Part shown: positions 46,829-56,463 of the stretch, in pieces
Position numbering within the stretch: position 1 is the stretch's first letter
Layout: each line of letters opens with the position of its first letter
NCBI GenBank assembly: GCA_963735955.1
Contig: CAVTND010000004.1
Span: forward strand, 153,182 to 217,181
Source of the DNA: CAVTND01 sp963735955
Lineage (GTDB): Bacteria > Pseudomonadota > Gammaproteobacteria > Burkholderiales > Burkholderiaceae_F
Reading direction: 5' to 3'
Length of the DNA: 64,000 bases
Program-made: the position numbers and the translations under genes
The notes under the pieces: model-generated
What the model saw: only the letters and a program-made list of their open reading frames with translations
The model's database searches: none
What the model was told of the DNA's origin: nothing

Positions 46829-48655
46829 GTGGACACGATCCTTCCCCAGTTTCTCGCCGGCCTTTCCTACGGCTCGACGCTGTTCCTGGTCAGCGCGGGA
46901 CTGACGCTGATTTTTGGCGTCACCCGCATTGTCAATTTTGCGCACGGCGCGCTCTTCATGGTTGGCGCTTACCTTGCGTACACCCTGACCACCCATCTGC
47001 CGCCCACCACGCTCGGTTTCTTCGGCGGTGTCCTGCTGGCCGCTGCAGGCGTGGCTCTCCTGGGTGTCGCAATCGAACTGCTCATTCTGCGGCGAATCTA
47101 TGACGCGCCGGAAATCTTTCAGTTGCTGGCGACCTTCGGTGTGGCGCTGATCCTGCAGGATGCGGTGGTTTCGATCTGGGGACCCCAGGAACTGTTTGCT
47201 CCACGTGTCCCCGGACTGAAGGGAGCGTTCGAGCTGGGTGGTGCCTTCGTGCCGCAGTACAACCTGTTCATGCTGTTTGTTGGCCCGCTCGTGTTTGTTG
47301 TGCTTTGGTGGCTGATGCGCACGACTCGCTGGGGCGTCCAGGTGCGCGCGGCGACCCAGGATCGTGAAATGGCAGGGGCGCTCGGCATCAATGAACGCCG
47401 GCTGTTCACCGGGATACTCGCGCTCGGAGCTTTTCTGGCCGGACTGGCAGGCGCGCTGCAGATTCCGCGCGAAACGGTTAACGCACAGATGGATCTGGGA
47501 GTCCTGGTCGAGGCCTTTGTCGTCGTCGTGGTTGGCGGGCTCGGGTCAATCGCCGGCGCATTCTGGGCCGCACTGGCCATCGGCGTTGTCCATGCCTTCG
47601 GCTCCTGGTGGTTGCCACAGTCCACGTTGGTACTGACTTTCGTGGTCATGGCAGTGACCCTGATCGCACGCCCGTTTGGCTTGCTGGGCAAGGCTGAAAC
47701 AGTTGGCAGCGCCGCACACGCGCGGACCCATCGACCCTTTGCATTGATGGCGCCGCGTGGTCGGGTGTTCGCTGCGCTCGCCGTGATGGCCGCGGCGACG
47801 GTCCCACTGGTGACCGGTGAATACGGTGTAGTCATTGCCACCGAGATGGCGATCCTTGCCCTGCTCGCGGCGAGCCTGCAATTTTTCATGGGCAACGGTG
47901 GCCTCGTGTCGTTCGGACACGCGGCGTTTTTCGGACTTGGTGCCTACGCGGTCGCACTGAGTGTCAGTGCTCTGGCATGGCCGTTTTCGGTCGCGCTGAT
48001 CGTTGCTCCACTCGTCACTGCCTTGGCGGCCTGGCTTGCGGCCTCCTTTGTGCTGCGTGCGCAGGGCGTGTACGCGGCAATGCTGACACTGGCGTTCGCG
48101 CAGATCCTGTGGTCGACCGCAGTGCAATGGGTCGATCTGACGGGTGGCGACAACGGAGTGCTTGGCATCTGGCCGCCTTTCGCCTCACGTGCGATCTACT
48201 ACTGGCTGACACTCGGCATTGTTGTGGCCGCGCTGGCGGCCTTGCGACGGGCCGCGCTGGCGCCCTTCGGTTACGCGCTGCGTGCTGCACGCGATTCGCC
48301 CATGCGCGCAGAAGCGATCGGCCTCGACGTGCGTCGCCTGCTATGGATTGCGTATGTCGCGGGCGGGATGTTTGCAGGGTTGGCCGGCGCCCTGCATGCA
48401 TTCCACAAAGGCGCCGTGTTTCCCAACGCGCTCAGCATTCCGATCTCGGTCGATGCCCTGGTCATGGTCCTGCTTGGCGGCCTCCAGACGCTGAGCGGTC
48501 CGATCGTCGGCGCCATTGCCTATCACGGCTTGTCCACGGAGCTGGTACGGGCCACCGATCACTGGCGCCTGCTGCTGGGACTGGCGATAGTTGTGCTGGT
48601 GGTCGCCTTTCCGCAGGGAATCGTCGGCTTTCTGCGGGATCGGAGGCGGGCGTGA
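46829..48655 (+). CDS. fused LivH-LivM ABC permease
   Basis: 608 residues, GTG start at 46829. The first half is a LivH permease (GLTLIFGVTRIVNFAHGALF, VVVVGGLGSIAGAFWAALAI). It runs directly into a LivM half (GNGGLVSFGHAAFFGLGAYA, SPMRAEAIGLDVRRLLWIAY, VMVLLGGLQTLSGPIVGAIA). Normally these are two separate proteins. Multi-spanning inner-membrane channel. Overlaps the next gene (GTGA). Confidence 0.92.
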   Translation: MDTILPQFLAGLSYGSTLFLVSAGLTLIFGVTRIVNFAHGALFMVGAYLAYTLTTHLPPTTLGFFGGVLLAAAGVALLGVAIELLILRRIYDAPEIFQLLATFGVALILQDAVVSIWGPQELFAPRVPGLKGAFELGGAFVPQYNLFMLFVGPLVFVVLWWLMRTTRWGVQVRAATQDREMAGALGINERRLFTGILALGAFLAGLAGALQIPRETVNAQMDLGVLVEAFVVVVVGGLGSIAGAFWAALAIGVVHAFGSWWLPQSTLVLTFVVMAVTLIARPFGLLGKAETVGSAAHARTHRPFALMAPRGRVFAALAVMAAATVPLVTGEYGVVIATEMAILALLAASLQFFMGNGGLVSFGHAAFFGLGAYAVALSVSALAWPFSVALIVAPLVTALAAWLAASFVLRAQGVYAAMLTLAFAQILWSTAVQWVDLTGGDNGVLGIWPPFASRAIYYWLTLGIVVAALAALRRAALAPFGYALRAARDSPMRAEAIGLDVRRLLWIAYVAGGMFAGLAGALHAFHKGAVFPNALSIPISVDALVMVLLGGLQTLSGPIVGAIAYHGLSTELVRATDHWRLLLGLAIVVLVVAFPQGIVGFLRDRRRA

Positions 48656-49413
48656 ATATTCGCTCGACTCAGTCGGTGCTGAGTGTGCGCGACCTGGAGC
48701 GCTCCTTCGGCGGGGTGCGCGCCGTTGATCGAGTGTCGTTCGAGCTTGCGGCCGGCAGTGTGACAGCCCTGATCGGGCCAAACGGCGCTGGCAAGTCGAC
48801 CCTGTTCAATCTTGTCGACGGGCAACTCGAGGCTGATGCCGGAGCGATTGAATTCTGCGGCAAGGTGCTGGCGCGGCAAACCACCGCGCAGCGCATGCGG
48901 GCCGGCGTCGGCCGCACCTTTCAAGTCGCCCGGGTCTTCGCGTCAATGAGCGTCGAGCAGAACGTGCAGCTCGCCCTTGTCGCCGCGGCCGACGAGGAAC
49001 AGTCCCTCACGACTCCCTTGCCGCACCGATTCCTGCCGGAGGCACAGGCCATGCTGGCGCGCATCGAGCTCGGTCATCTGGCGGCGGTGCCCGCTGCCGC
49101 GCTGGCGTATGGCGATGCGAAGCGTCTCGAACTGGGACTCGCCCTGGCCGGCGCGCCGCGCCTGCTGCTGATGGACGAACCGACGGCCGGCATGGCACCG
49201 GGCGAGCGCGCCGTGCTGATGCGCCAGGTCGTCGATCTTGCGCGCGAACGAGATCTCACAGTGCTGTTCACCGAACACAGCATGGACGTGGTGTTCGGCC
49301 ATGCCGAGCGTGTTCTCGTGATGTCTCACGGCCAGCTGATTGCGGATGCTGCGCCCGCAGAAGTGCGCGCTGATCCGCGCGTGCAGGCCGCTTACCTTGG
49401 CTCCAGCGAGTGA
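48652..49413 (+). CDS. ABC transporter ATP-binding protein (LivG-like)
   Basis: About 253 residues, GTG 48652 overlapping the permease stop. Walker A GPNGAGKSTLFN, Q-loop region VGRTFQVARVFASMSVEQNV, signature-like LAYGDAKRLELGLAL, Walker B LLLMDEPTAGMAPGE, and H-loop FTEHSMDVVFGHAERVLVM. The first ATPase of the transporter. Confidence 0.92.
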   Translation: MNIRSTQSVLSVRDLERSFGGVRAVDRVSFELAAGSVTALIGPNGAGKSTLFNLVDGQLEADAGAIEFCGKVLARQTTAQRMRAGVGRTFQVARVFASMSVEQNVQLALVAAADEEQSLTTPLPHRFLPEAQAMLARIELGHLAAVPAAALAYGDAKRLELGLALAGAPRLLLMDEPTAGMAPGERAVLMRQVVDLARERDLTVLFTEHSMDVVFGHAERVLVMSHGQLIADAAPAEVRADPRVQAAYLGSSE

Positions 49414-49414
49414 A

Positions 49415-50164
49415 ATGAGCGCGACCGCGATGAACACCAACGCGATGGCCGCGCCGGTCGCGCGTCCGGAAGTCCTTGGCGTCCGCTCGCTCAATGCCCG
49501 CTATGGCGAAGCCCGGGTCGTATTTGACGCGAGCCTGAGCCTGCGACAAGGCGAGGTCGTTGCGCTGGTCGGCCGGAACGGCGCTGGCAAGACTTCGCTT
49601 CTGCGCGCCATCATGGGTCTGATGCCGCACTCGACCGGTACCGTCGTATTGCATGGCGAAGCGATCGACGCGCTGCCGGCGTTTGAACGGGCGCGGCGTG
49701 GCCTGGGTTACGTGCCCGAAGACCGACGAATTTTCACCGACCTGTCGGTGGGAGAGAACCTGCGGGTCGCGGCGCGCCCTTTGGCCGGGGGATTCAGCGA
49801 AGCCGACCTGCTGGCGATCTTTCCCAATCTGGCGACGATGCTTGACAGGCCTGCCGGCCAGTCGAGTGGTGGTGAGCAGCAGATGCTGAGCGTTGCGCGC
49901 ACGCTTGCTGCCAACCCACGCGTCGTACTGCTTGACGAGCCATCCGAGGGAATCGCGCCCTTGATCGTCGCCGGCCTGAAGCAGGCGGTGATCGCGATGA
50001 AGGAGCGCGGCGTGGCAACCCTGCTGGCCGAACAGAATCTGGGCTTTGTCGCCGCGGTGGCCGATCGGGCCGTGCTGATCGAGCAGGGGCGCCTGGTGGG
50101 GGAAGCCACGCGCGAGGAATTGGGCAGACCGAGCGCTGCCGTGCGCCAGGTGCTTGGCTTGTAG
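49415..50164 (+). CDS. ABC transporter ATP-binding protein (LivF-like)
   Basis: 249 residues from ATG 49415. Walker A GRNGAGKTSLLRAIMGLMPH, YVPEDRRIFTDLSVGENL, signature SSGGEQQMLSVARTLAANP, Walker B VVLLDEPSEGIAP. The second ATPase of the transporter. An N-terminal extension of about 20 residues precedes the fold. Confidence 0.92.
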   Translation: MSATAMNTNAMAAPVARPEVLGVRSLNARYGEARVVFDASLSLRQGEVVALVGRNGAGKTSLLRAIMGLMPHSTGTVVLHGEAIDALPAFERARRGLGYVPEDRRIFTDLSVGENLRVAARPLAGGFSEADLLAIFPNLATMLDRPAGQSSGGEQQMLSVARTLAANPRVVLLDEPSEGIAPLIVAGLKQAVIAMKERGVATLLAEQNLGFVAAVADRAVLIEQGRLVGEATREELGRPSAAVRQVLGL

Positions 50165-50238
50165 ACGGTCAAGGCCGGGCGCTAGATGATCAGGTTTGGG
50201 CGCTGGGCGCAGGCCTGCCGCGCAGCTACTATCGCCGC

Positions 50239-51435
50239 ATGATCATCGAGTCATTGCTCGACACCGATCTTTACAAGTTCACGATGATGCAGGTGGTGCT
50301 GCATCACTTCCCGGGCGCGCATGTCGAGTACCGCTTCGACTGCCGCACCCGGGGTGTGGACCTGTCACCGCATGTGGATGAGATTCGCTCCCAGATCGAG
50401 CACCTCTGCACCCTGAGGTTTAGCGAAGCCGACCTCGAGTATCTGCGCAGCCTGCGCTTCATCAAGAGTGACTTCGTCGATTTTCTGGCGCTGTTCCAGC
50501 TCAATACCAAGTACATCACGGTAAGTCGCAACCCAGCCGCGCATGCCGGCATCGAGATCGTGGTGCGCGGCCCATGGCTGCATACGATCCTGTTCGAGAT
50601 TCCGGTGCTGGCGATCGTCAATGAGGTTACGTTCGCGCACGCCCATCCTCAACCGGATTTCGAGGAAGGACGCCGACGACTAAGCGCAAAGATCGGACTG
50701 GTACGCAACGATCCCTCGCTCGAGGCACTCCGGATCGCTGACTACGGAACGCGTCGCCGATTTTCCTGTCGGTGGCAGGACCAGGTGCTGCTGACCCTGA
50801 AGCAGGAACTCGGCAGTCACCTGGCCGGCACCAGCAATGTCATGTACGCATTGCGGCACGACCTGATTCCTCTTGGCACGATGGCGCACGAGTACCTGCA
50901 GGCCTGTCAGGCGCTCGGGCCGCGCCTGCGCGATTCCCAGACCTTCGGATTCGAGACCTGGGCGCGTGAGTATCGCGGCGACCTCGGGATCGCCTTGTCG
51001 GATGTCTATGGCATGGACGCCTTCCTGCGCGATTTCGACATGTACTTCTGCAAGCTGTTCGACGGGGCGCGCCACGACTCGGGTGATCCGGTCGAATGGG
51101 GCGAACGCCTGATCGCGCACTACGAGAAGAACCGCGTCGATCCTCGTACCAAGACGCTGGTGTTCTCCGATTCTCTCGATTTCCCGCGCGTGATCGAGCT
51201 CTACATGCGATTCAAGGATCGTGCCAGGATCGCCTTCGGTGTAGGCACCAATCTGACCAACGATCTCGGCTACACGCCTTTGCAGATCGTGATCAAGATG
51301 GTCCGCTGCAACGGCCAGCCGGTGGCGAAACTGTCCGACTCGCCCGAGAAGAACATGTGCGATGACCCGGCTTACCTCGCTTACCTGCGGCAGGTCTTCG
51401 AGATCAAGGCGCCGGCCGTGGAGCGCTCACGATGA
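50239..51435 (+). CDS. pncB: nicotinate phosphoribosyltransferase
   Basis: 398 residues. MIIESLLDTDLYKFTMMQVV is the conserved N-terminus; later SFGFETWAREYRG-type region (TFGFETWAREYRGDLGIALS), KLFDGARHDSGDPVEWGERL and VFSDSLDFPRVIELY with the catalytic-site region, and GVGTNLTNDLGYTPLQIVIK. Converts nicotinate to nicotinate mononucleotide for NAD salvage. It follows the transporter operon by 74 bp. Confidence 0.95.
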   Translation: MIIESLLDTDLYKFTMMQVVLHHFPGAHVEYRFDCRTRGVDLSPHVDEIRSQIEHLCTLRFSEADLEYLRSLRFIKSDFVDFLALFQLNTKYITVSRNPAAHAGIEIVVRGPWLHTILFEIPVLAIVNEVTFAHAHPQPDFEEGRRRLSAKIGLVRNDPSLEALRIADYGTRRRFSCRWQDQVLLTLKQELGSHLAGTSNVMYALRHDLIPLGTMAHEYLQACQALGPRLRDSQTFGFETWAREYRGDLGIALSDVYGMDAFLRDFDMYFCKLFDGARHDSGDPVEWGERLIAHYEKNRVDPRTKTLVFSDSLDFPRVIELYMRFKDRARIAFGVGTNLTNDLGYTPLQIVIKMVRCNGQPVAKLSDSPEKNMCDDPAYLAYLRQVFEIKAPAVERSR

Positions 51436-51473
51436 GAACTGCCCCTTGAACTTGCACCCATAAGATCATCCAC

Positions 51474-52484
51474 ATGAAACTTGCCCGTTTCTCCCGTGTC
51501 CGGCTCACCCATGCTCCTACGCCGCTAGAGGCGATGCCGAACCTGTCCAGGCTGCTGGGCGGACCGAACCTCTGGATCAAGCGCGACGATTGCACTGGCC
51601 TGGCCACCGGCGGCAACAAGACCCGCAAGCTCGAATACCTGATGGGAGAGGCGCTTGAACAGAACGCCGACACCATCATCACGCAGGGTGCAACGCAGTC
51701 GAATCATGTTCGGCAGACGGCCGCGGCGGCGGCGAAGCTGGGCATGGCGTGTGAAATCCTGCTCGAGGACCGCACCGGCTTCACCCACGACGACTATCAA
51801 CGTTCGGGCAATGTATTGCTGGACCGCCTGCTCGGTGCGCCGCTGACTCACTTTCCGGCCGGCACCGACATGGATGCCGCGATGGCCCAGCGCGCCGAGG
51901 AACTTCGCAGCGAGGGCAAGCGACCCTACGTGATTCCCGGCGGCGGCTCGAACGCCGTAGGCGCACTGGGTTATGTCACCTGTGCGCTCGAACTGGTCGA
52001 GCAGGCCAACGTGATCGGACTGGACATTGATCTACTGGTCCATGCCACCGGCAGCACCGGCACCCAGGCCGGCTTGCTGGCCGGACTCGAAGGTACGCGC
52101 GCGGGGATTCCGGTGCTCGGCATTGGCGTGCGCGCACCGCGACCGGTGCAGGAAGAGAAGGTGTACGCGCTTGCGCAGAAGACGGCCGACCTGCTGGGCG
52201 TAAGCGGCGCAGTCGCGCGCGAAAGCGTGGTGGCCAACTGTGATTACGTCGGCGGCGGCTATGGCGTGCCGACGCCCGGCATGATCGAAGCAGTCGAACT
52301 GGTCGCGCGCAACGAGGGCGTTCTGCTCGACCCGGTGTACACGGGCAAAGGCATGGCGGGCCTGATCGACCTGGTACGCAAGGGCGAACTCGCCGAACAC
52401 GAGAACATCGTGTTCCTGCATACCGGCGGAGCAGTCGGCCTGTTTGGCTATCTGCACGCGCTGGCGGCGCCCGTTGGCTGGTAG
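51474..52484 (+). CDS. D-cysteine desulfhydrase / L-cysteate sulfo-lyase family PLP enzyme
   Basis: 336 residues of fold-type II PLP enzyme. N-terminus LTHAPTPLEAMPNLSRLLGG, PLP-lysine region GGNKTRKLEYLMGEAL, substrate region GATQSNHVRQTAAAAAKLGM, PGGGSNAVGALGYVTCALEL and the glycine loop LVHATGSTGTQAGLLAGL. Matches the DcyD/ACC-deaminase/CuyA group. The exact substrate is not decided by sequence. Confidence 0.87.
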   Translation: MKLARFSRVRLTHAPTPLEAMPNLSRLLGGPNLWIKRDDCTGLATGGNKTRKLEYLMGEALEQNADTIITQGATQSNHVRQTAAAAAKLGMACEILLEDRTGFTHDDYQRSGNVLLDRLLGAPLTHFPAGTDMDAAMAQRAEELRSEGKRPYVIPGGGSNAVGALGYVTCALELVEQANVIGLDIDLLVHATGSTGTQAGLLAGLEGTRAGIPVLGIGVRAPRPVQEEKVYALAQKTADLLGVSGAVARESVVANCDYVGGGYGVPTPGMIEAVELVARNEGVLLDPVYTGKGMAGLIDLVRKGELAEHENIVFLHTGGAVGLFGYLHALAAPVGW

Positions 52485-52490
52485 GTCCAG

Positions 52491-53192
52491 ATGCTCGGCG
52501 TAATCGGCGGCATGGGTCCGCTGGCGACGGCGGATTTCTTCCGGAAGTTGATCGCAGCCACTCCGGCTACCGGCGACGAGCAGCACATTCCGGTCCTGAT
52601 TCATTCAGTGCCGCAGATCCCGTCCCGTCCGGCTGCAATCCTGCGCGGCGGACCGTCGCCATTACCGGAACTGCTGCGGGCGCGCGATCGACTGCTGGCG
52701 GCTGGCGCCACGCTGCTGGCGATGCCCTGCAATACCGCACATCACTGGTACCCCGACCTGACACAGGGCTGCTCCGTGCCGTTCGTGCATATCGTCGATG
52801 CCGTGGCCGCAGTGCTTGATCCTGCGCTGGGCACCGTCGGCCTGATCGCCACCGAAGCGACTCTGGCAGCGCGAATCTACGAGCAACGCCTGGCCGCGCG
52901 CAGATTGCAACTGCTGAATCCCGACGAGCGGGAGTATCGCGCAGCGGTTCAGCCAGCCATCGATGCAGTGAAATCCAATGCAAGCGCAGACGCCGGGCGC
53001 CTGATCGAGCCGGTGGTGCGCGGCCTGCTGGCGCGTGGCGCCGGGTGCGTCGTGCTCGCTTGCACCGAGATTCCTATTTCGCTCGACGCCATCGACTCGC
53101 CGCTGCGCGCACAGTGTGTCGATTCGACCGATGCGCTGGCGCGCGCCTGTATCAAAGCGTGGCAGTCGTTGCCACCGGCTCCGAACCTATAA
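52491..53192 (+). CDS. aspartate/glutamate racemase family protein
   Basis: 233 residues, ATG six bases after the previous stop. MLGVIGGMGPLATADFFRKL is the family N-terminus; catalytic cysteines in LLAMPCNTAHHWYPDL and CVVLACTEIPISLDA, with LIATEATLAARIYEQRL. Racemises aspartate or glutamate, giving D-amino acids. Fits the D-amino-acid theme of the preceding gene. Confidence 0.9.
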   Translation: MLGVIGGMGPLATADFFRKLIAATPATGDEQHIPVLIHSVPQIPSRPAAILRGGPSPLPELLRARDRLLAAGATLLAMPCNTAHHWYPDLTQGCSVPFVHIVDAVAAVLDPALGTVGLIATEATLAARIYEQRLAARRLQLLNPDEREYRAAVQPAIDAVKSNASADAGRLIEPVVRGLLARGAGCVVLACTEIPISLDAIDSPLRAQCVDSTDALARACIKAWQSLPPAPNL

Positions 53193-53201
53193 TCGCGCGC
53201 C

Positions 53202-54404
53202 ATGCCCAAGCTCAGCGGTCGTGCCGACGCCCTCGGCACCGAGAATGCTTTTGTCGTGCTGGCCGAGGTCAATCGGCTGATGCGCGAGGGCCGGGACATC
53301 GTCTCGTTCTGCATCGGCCAGCCCGATTTTCCGACACCGCTGCATGTTCAGGATGCTGCAATCGAAGCGGTGCGCGGGGGCAGGCACGGCTACACACCGT
53401 CGGCGGGCATCGATGAGCTGCGTGCGGCCGCCGCGCACTCGATGGGCGCGCTGCGCGGAATTGCAATCTCGCCGGATGAAGTGGTGATCGGTGCCGGGGC
53501 CAAACCCTTCATTGCTTACACGATTGCGTCAGTAACGGATCACGGGCGTGGCGACGAGGTGATCTTTCCGGTGCCGGGATTTCCGATCTATGAATCACAG
53601 ATCGTGGCGCAGGGCGCGGTCCCGGTTGCGCTTCCCCTGCGCGAAGCGCGTGGATTCGCATTTGATCCGGCGGAGCTCGCGACGCGCATCGGGCCGAAGA
53701 CCAGGCTGCTGATCCTCAATACGCCGCACAACCCGACCGGCGGATTGCTCAGGCGTGGCGATCTGGAATCCATCGCCCAAGTACTGCGCGCGCATCCACA
53801 GGTCTGGATCTACGCGGATGAGATCTACAGCAAGCTGGTCTACGACGGCGAGTTCTTCTCGATTGCGTCGCTGCCCGGGATGAAGGAGCGCACCATCATC
53901 TCCGACGGCGCGTCCAAGACCTATGCGATGACCGGCTGGCGCATCGGCTTTACTGCGAGCGCGGCACTGGCTCCGGTGTTCACACGGTGGATCACCAATA
54001 CCGAATCCTGTGCGTCGCAGATCAGCCAGTGGGCTGCGCTTGCCGCCTTGACTGGCCCACAGGATGACGCTGATCGAATGAAGGCAAGCTTTCGCGTGCG
54101 GCGTGACCTGATCGTCGGCCTGTTGAACGAGGTGCCCGGTTTCCGCTGTGCGAGTCCGGGGGGCGCGTTCTACGCCTGGCCCAACGTGACCGAGGCCTGC
54201 GCAGTGATCGGCGCGCAGGACTCCGAAGTGCTGCGCCGCCGCCTGCTGCTCGAGGCCGGGGTCGCGGTGCTGGCAGACATACATTTCGGCCCGAGAATGG
54301 AAGGCGAAGGGCAGCACATCCGCTTTTCCTACGCTGCCAGCGAATCTGCGATCCGGGACGGCGTTGCGCGCATCGCCGACTTCATGCGCAAGGCACAACG
54401 ATGA
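53202..54404 (+). CDS. class I/II pyridoxal-phosphate aminotransferase
   Basis: 400 residues. IVSFCIGQPDFPTPLHVQDA, GYTPSAGIDELRAAAAHSM, NTPHNPTGGLLRRGDLESI, WIYADEIYSKLVYDGEF and PLP-Lys in SDGASKTYAMTGWRIGFTA match an AspC/AlaA-type aminotransferase. Converts amino acids to keto acids. It overlaps the LutC-like gene by 4 bases. Confidence 0.92.
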   Translation: MPKLSGRADALGTENAFVVLAEVNRLMREGRDIVSFCIGQPDFPTPLHVQDAAIEAVRGGRHGYTPSAGIDELRAAAAHSMGALRGIAISPDEVVIGAGAKPFIAYTIASVTDHGRGDEVIFPVPGFPIYESQIVAQGAVPVALPLREARGFAFDPAELATRIGPKTRLLILNTPHNPTGGLLRRGDLESIAQVLRAHPQVWIYADEIYSKLVYDGEFFSIASLPGMKERTIISDGASKTYAMTGWRIGFTASAALAPVFTRWITNTESCASQISQWAALAALTGPQDDADRMKASFRVRRDLIVGLLNEVPGFRCASPGGAFYAWPNVTEACAVIGAQDSEVLRRRLLLEAGVAVLADIHFGPRMEGEGQHIRFSYAASESAIRDGVARIADFMRKAQR

Positions 54405-55093
54405 GCCTCGAAACCGACAAGGCACGCGCGGCGATCATGCAGCGCATCCGCACCAACCAGGGTCGCGGTGAGTCGACTGAGGCCACGCGAGCGGATGCCG
54501 CTGACTACCTCGCGCGCCATCCGGCCGGGCCGCGCCCCGCCGCGCCGGCCGACCGCTTGCAGCAATTCATCGCGATGGCCGAACGCATGTCGAGCAGCAT
54601 TGCGCAGGTGGCACACGCAGCCGATGCGCCCGCTGCGATTGCCGACTACCTTCGCAAACACAGTCTCACGCAGCGCGCGGTCGCCTGGCCGACACTCGCC
54701 AATTTGCCGTGGGCGACAGCCGGGATCGAGATTGAATTCCGGCCGCCGCGCCGCGACGAATCCGCGGGGGCTGATATGGTCGGTATCACAGGCTGCTTCT
54801 GTGCGCTGGCCGAGACCGGCACGCTGGTCCTGTTGTCCGGTCCCGATACCTACGCATCCACGCATCTGCTGCCGGAAACCCATATTGCGATTGTTCCCGC
54901 CTCACGGATCGACGCCGGGATGGAAGATGCATTCGCGCGCATGCGCGCCGAGCGTGGCGGGATCGAGGCCATGATGCCGCGCGCCGTCAACATGGTGTCG
55001 GGACCGTCGCGCACCGGCGACATCGAGCAGACGATCGTGCTGGGTGCCCACGGACCGTACCGCGTGCACATCGTTGTGGCGACTGACGAATAA
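54401..55093 (+). CDS. LUD-domain protein (LutC-like)
   Basis: 230 residues. NLPWATAGIEIEFRPPRRDE, GCFCALAETGTLVLLSGPDT, LLPETHIAIVPASRIDAGME and VSGPSRTGDIEQTIVLGAHG are typical of LutC/LUD-domain proteins. LutC normally works with LutA and LutB in lactate oxidation, but these are not here. Overlaps the aminotransferase by ATGA. Confidence 0.9.
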   Translation: MSLETDKARAAIMQRIRTNQGRGESTEATRADAADYLARHPAGPRPAAPADRLQQFIAMAERMSSSIAQVAHAADAPAAIADYLRKHSLTQRAVAWPTLANLPWATAGIEIEFRPPRRDESAGADMVGITGCFCALAETGTLVLLSGPDTYASTHLLPETHIAIVPASRIDAGMEDAFARMRAERGGIEAMMPRAVNMVSGPSRTGDIEQTIVLGAHGPYRVHIVVATDE

Positions 55094-55118
55094 GAACCAG
55101 GCCAAGGGAGCGGCGGGA

Positions 55119-56450
55119 ATGATTCGAGGCCTGCGCGGCACGGTTGCGCTTGCAATGCTGCTGCCCGCATTGGCCTGGGCGGCTGATGGCGACTTCAGCG
55201 GCCCGCGCCTGGCGGGAATCCCGGTCGAGTTCATCCTGTTCGCCGTCGTGCTCGGCGGCGTGGCGATGTTCCACCACTACACGCTGCCGATCGCGGTGAC
55301 GGGCGCGATCGTGATTGCCCTTTACAAGATCATCGCCTCCCCGTTTCGCACCGGCGCCGGGGCCGCCGGCTTCGTCGTGCATCTCGGGCACGAGTGGGTG
55401 ATCCTCTTGAATCTGCTGCTGTTGCTGCTTGGCTTTGCGCTGCTCGCCAAGCAGTTCGAGGAAAGCCACGTACCCAATGCGCTGCCTCGTTTCCTGCCGG
55501 ACGACTGGAGAGGCTGCTTCATGCTGCTGGTCATCGTGTTCGTGCTGTCGAGCTTTCTGGACAACATCGCCGCCGCGCTGATCGGCGGTGCCATGGCGCA
55601 CACGGTGTTCCGCGCAAAGGTTCATATCGGCTACCTGGCGGCGATTGTCGCCGCCTCCAATGCGGGCGGAGCTGGCAGCGTGATCGGTGACACCACGACC
55701 ACGATGATGTGGATCGCCGGCATCTCGCCGCTCGAAGTTCTCGAGGCGTTCATCGCCTCAGCCGTCGCGCTGATCGTGTTCGGGATTCCCGCGTCCCTTC
55801 AGCAGCACCGCCATTCGCCAATCCAGGCTGACCCGGTCGCCGGAGTCGAGATCGACTGGATCCGCGTCGGCGTGGTGGCCTTCATCCTGATCGCGGCAAT
55901 CGTCGTCAACGTCACGGTCAATACACGTTACAACGAAATATCGGACCTGTTTCCCTTTCTTGGAGCGGCGGTCTGGGTAGCGCTCCTGTTGACCGCCTTG
56001 TTGCGGCGTCCGGACTGGTCGCTGCTGCCCGGCGCCTTCAAAGGCTCTATCTTCCTGCTGTCCCTGGTGCTGGCCGCTTCCATGATGCCGGTCGACCAGT
56101 TGCCGCGAGCATCGTGGCAAAGCGCGCTCGGGCTGGGATTTCTGTCGGCTGTGTTCGACAATATTCCGCTCACTGCCCTGGCGATCAAGCAAGGCGGGTA
56201 CGACTGGGGTTTTCTTGCTTATGCGGTCGGCTTTGGCGGCTCGATGATCTGGTTCGGTTCCTCGGCCGGAGTTGCACTGTCGAGCATGTACCCGGAGGCG
56301 CGCTCGGTCGGGCAATGGTTGCGCCACGGCTGGCACGTGGCGCTCGCCTATGTGGTCGGCTTCTTCATAATGCTGGCGATGATCGGTTTCCATCCGGGCG
56401 CGACGCCGCGCGGCAGCGAAGCGCCGGTCAAGGCTCAGCAGACCAAGTAA
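55119..56450 (+). CDS. NhaD/ArsB-type (citrate-like) membrane permease
   Basis: About 443 residues from ATG 55119. N-terminal signal-like helix (MIRGLRGTVALAMLLPALAW) and around ten further hydrophobic segments. VLSSFLDNIAAALIGGAMAH and ASNAGGAGSVIGDTTTTMMW are typical NhaD-like motifs, with a second half GLGFLSAVFDNIPLTALAIK. Probably an ion or organic-anion transporter; NhaD members are Na+/H+ antiporters. The substrate cannot be fixed from sequence. Confidence 0.85.
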   Translation: MIRGLRGTVALAMLLPALAWAADGDFSGPRLAGIPVEFILFAVVLGGVAMFHHYTLPIAVTGAIVIALYKIIASPFRTGAGAAGFVVHLGHEWVILLNLLLLLLGFALLAKQFEESHVPNALPRFLPDDWRGCFMLLVIVFVLSSFLDNIAAALIGGAMAHTVFRAKVHIGYLAAIVAASNAGGAGSVIGDTTTTMMWIAGISPLEVLEAFIASAVALIVFGIPASLQQHRHSPIQADPVAGVEIDWIRVGVVAFILIAAIVVNVTVNTRYNEISDLFPFLGAAVWVALLLTALLRRPDWSLLPGAFKGSIFLLSLVLAASMMPVDQLPRASWQSALGLGFLSAVFDNIPLTALAIKQGGYDWGFLAYAVGFGGSMIWFGSSAGVALSSMYPEARSVGQWLRHGWHVALAYVVGFFIMLAMIGFHPGATPRGSEAPVKAQQTK

Positions 56451-56463
56451 CTCATCCGACCCC

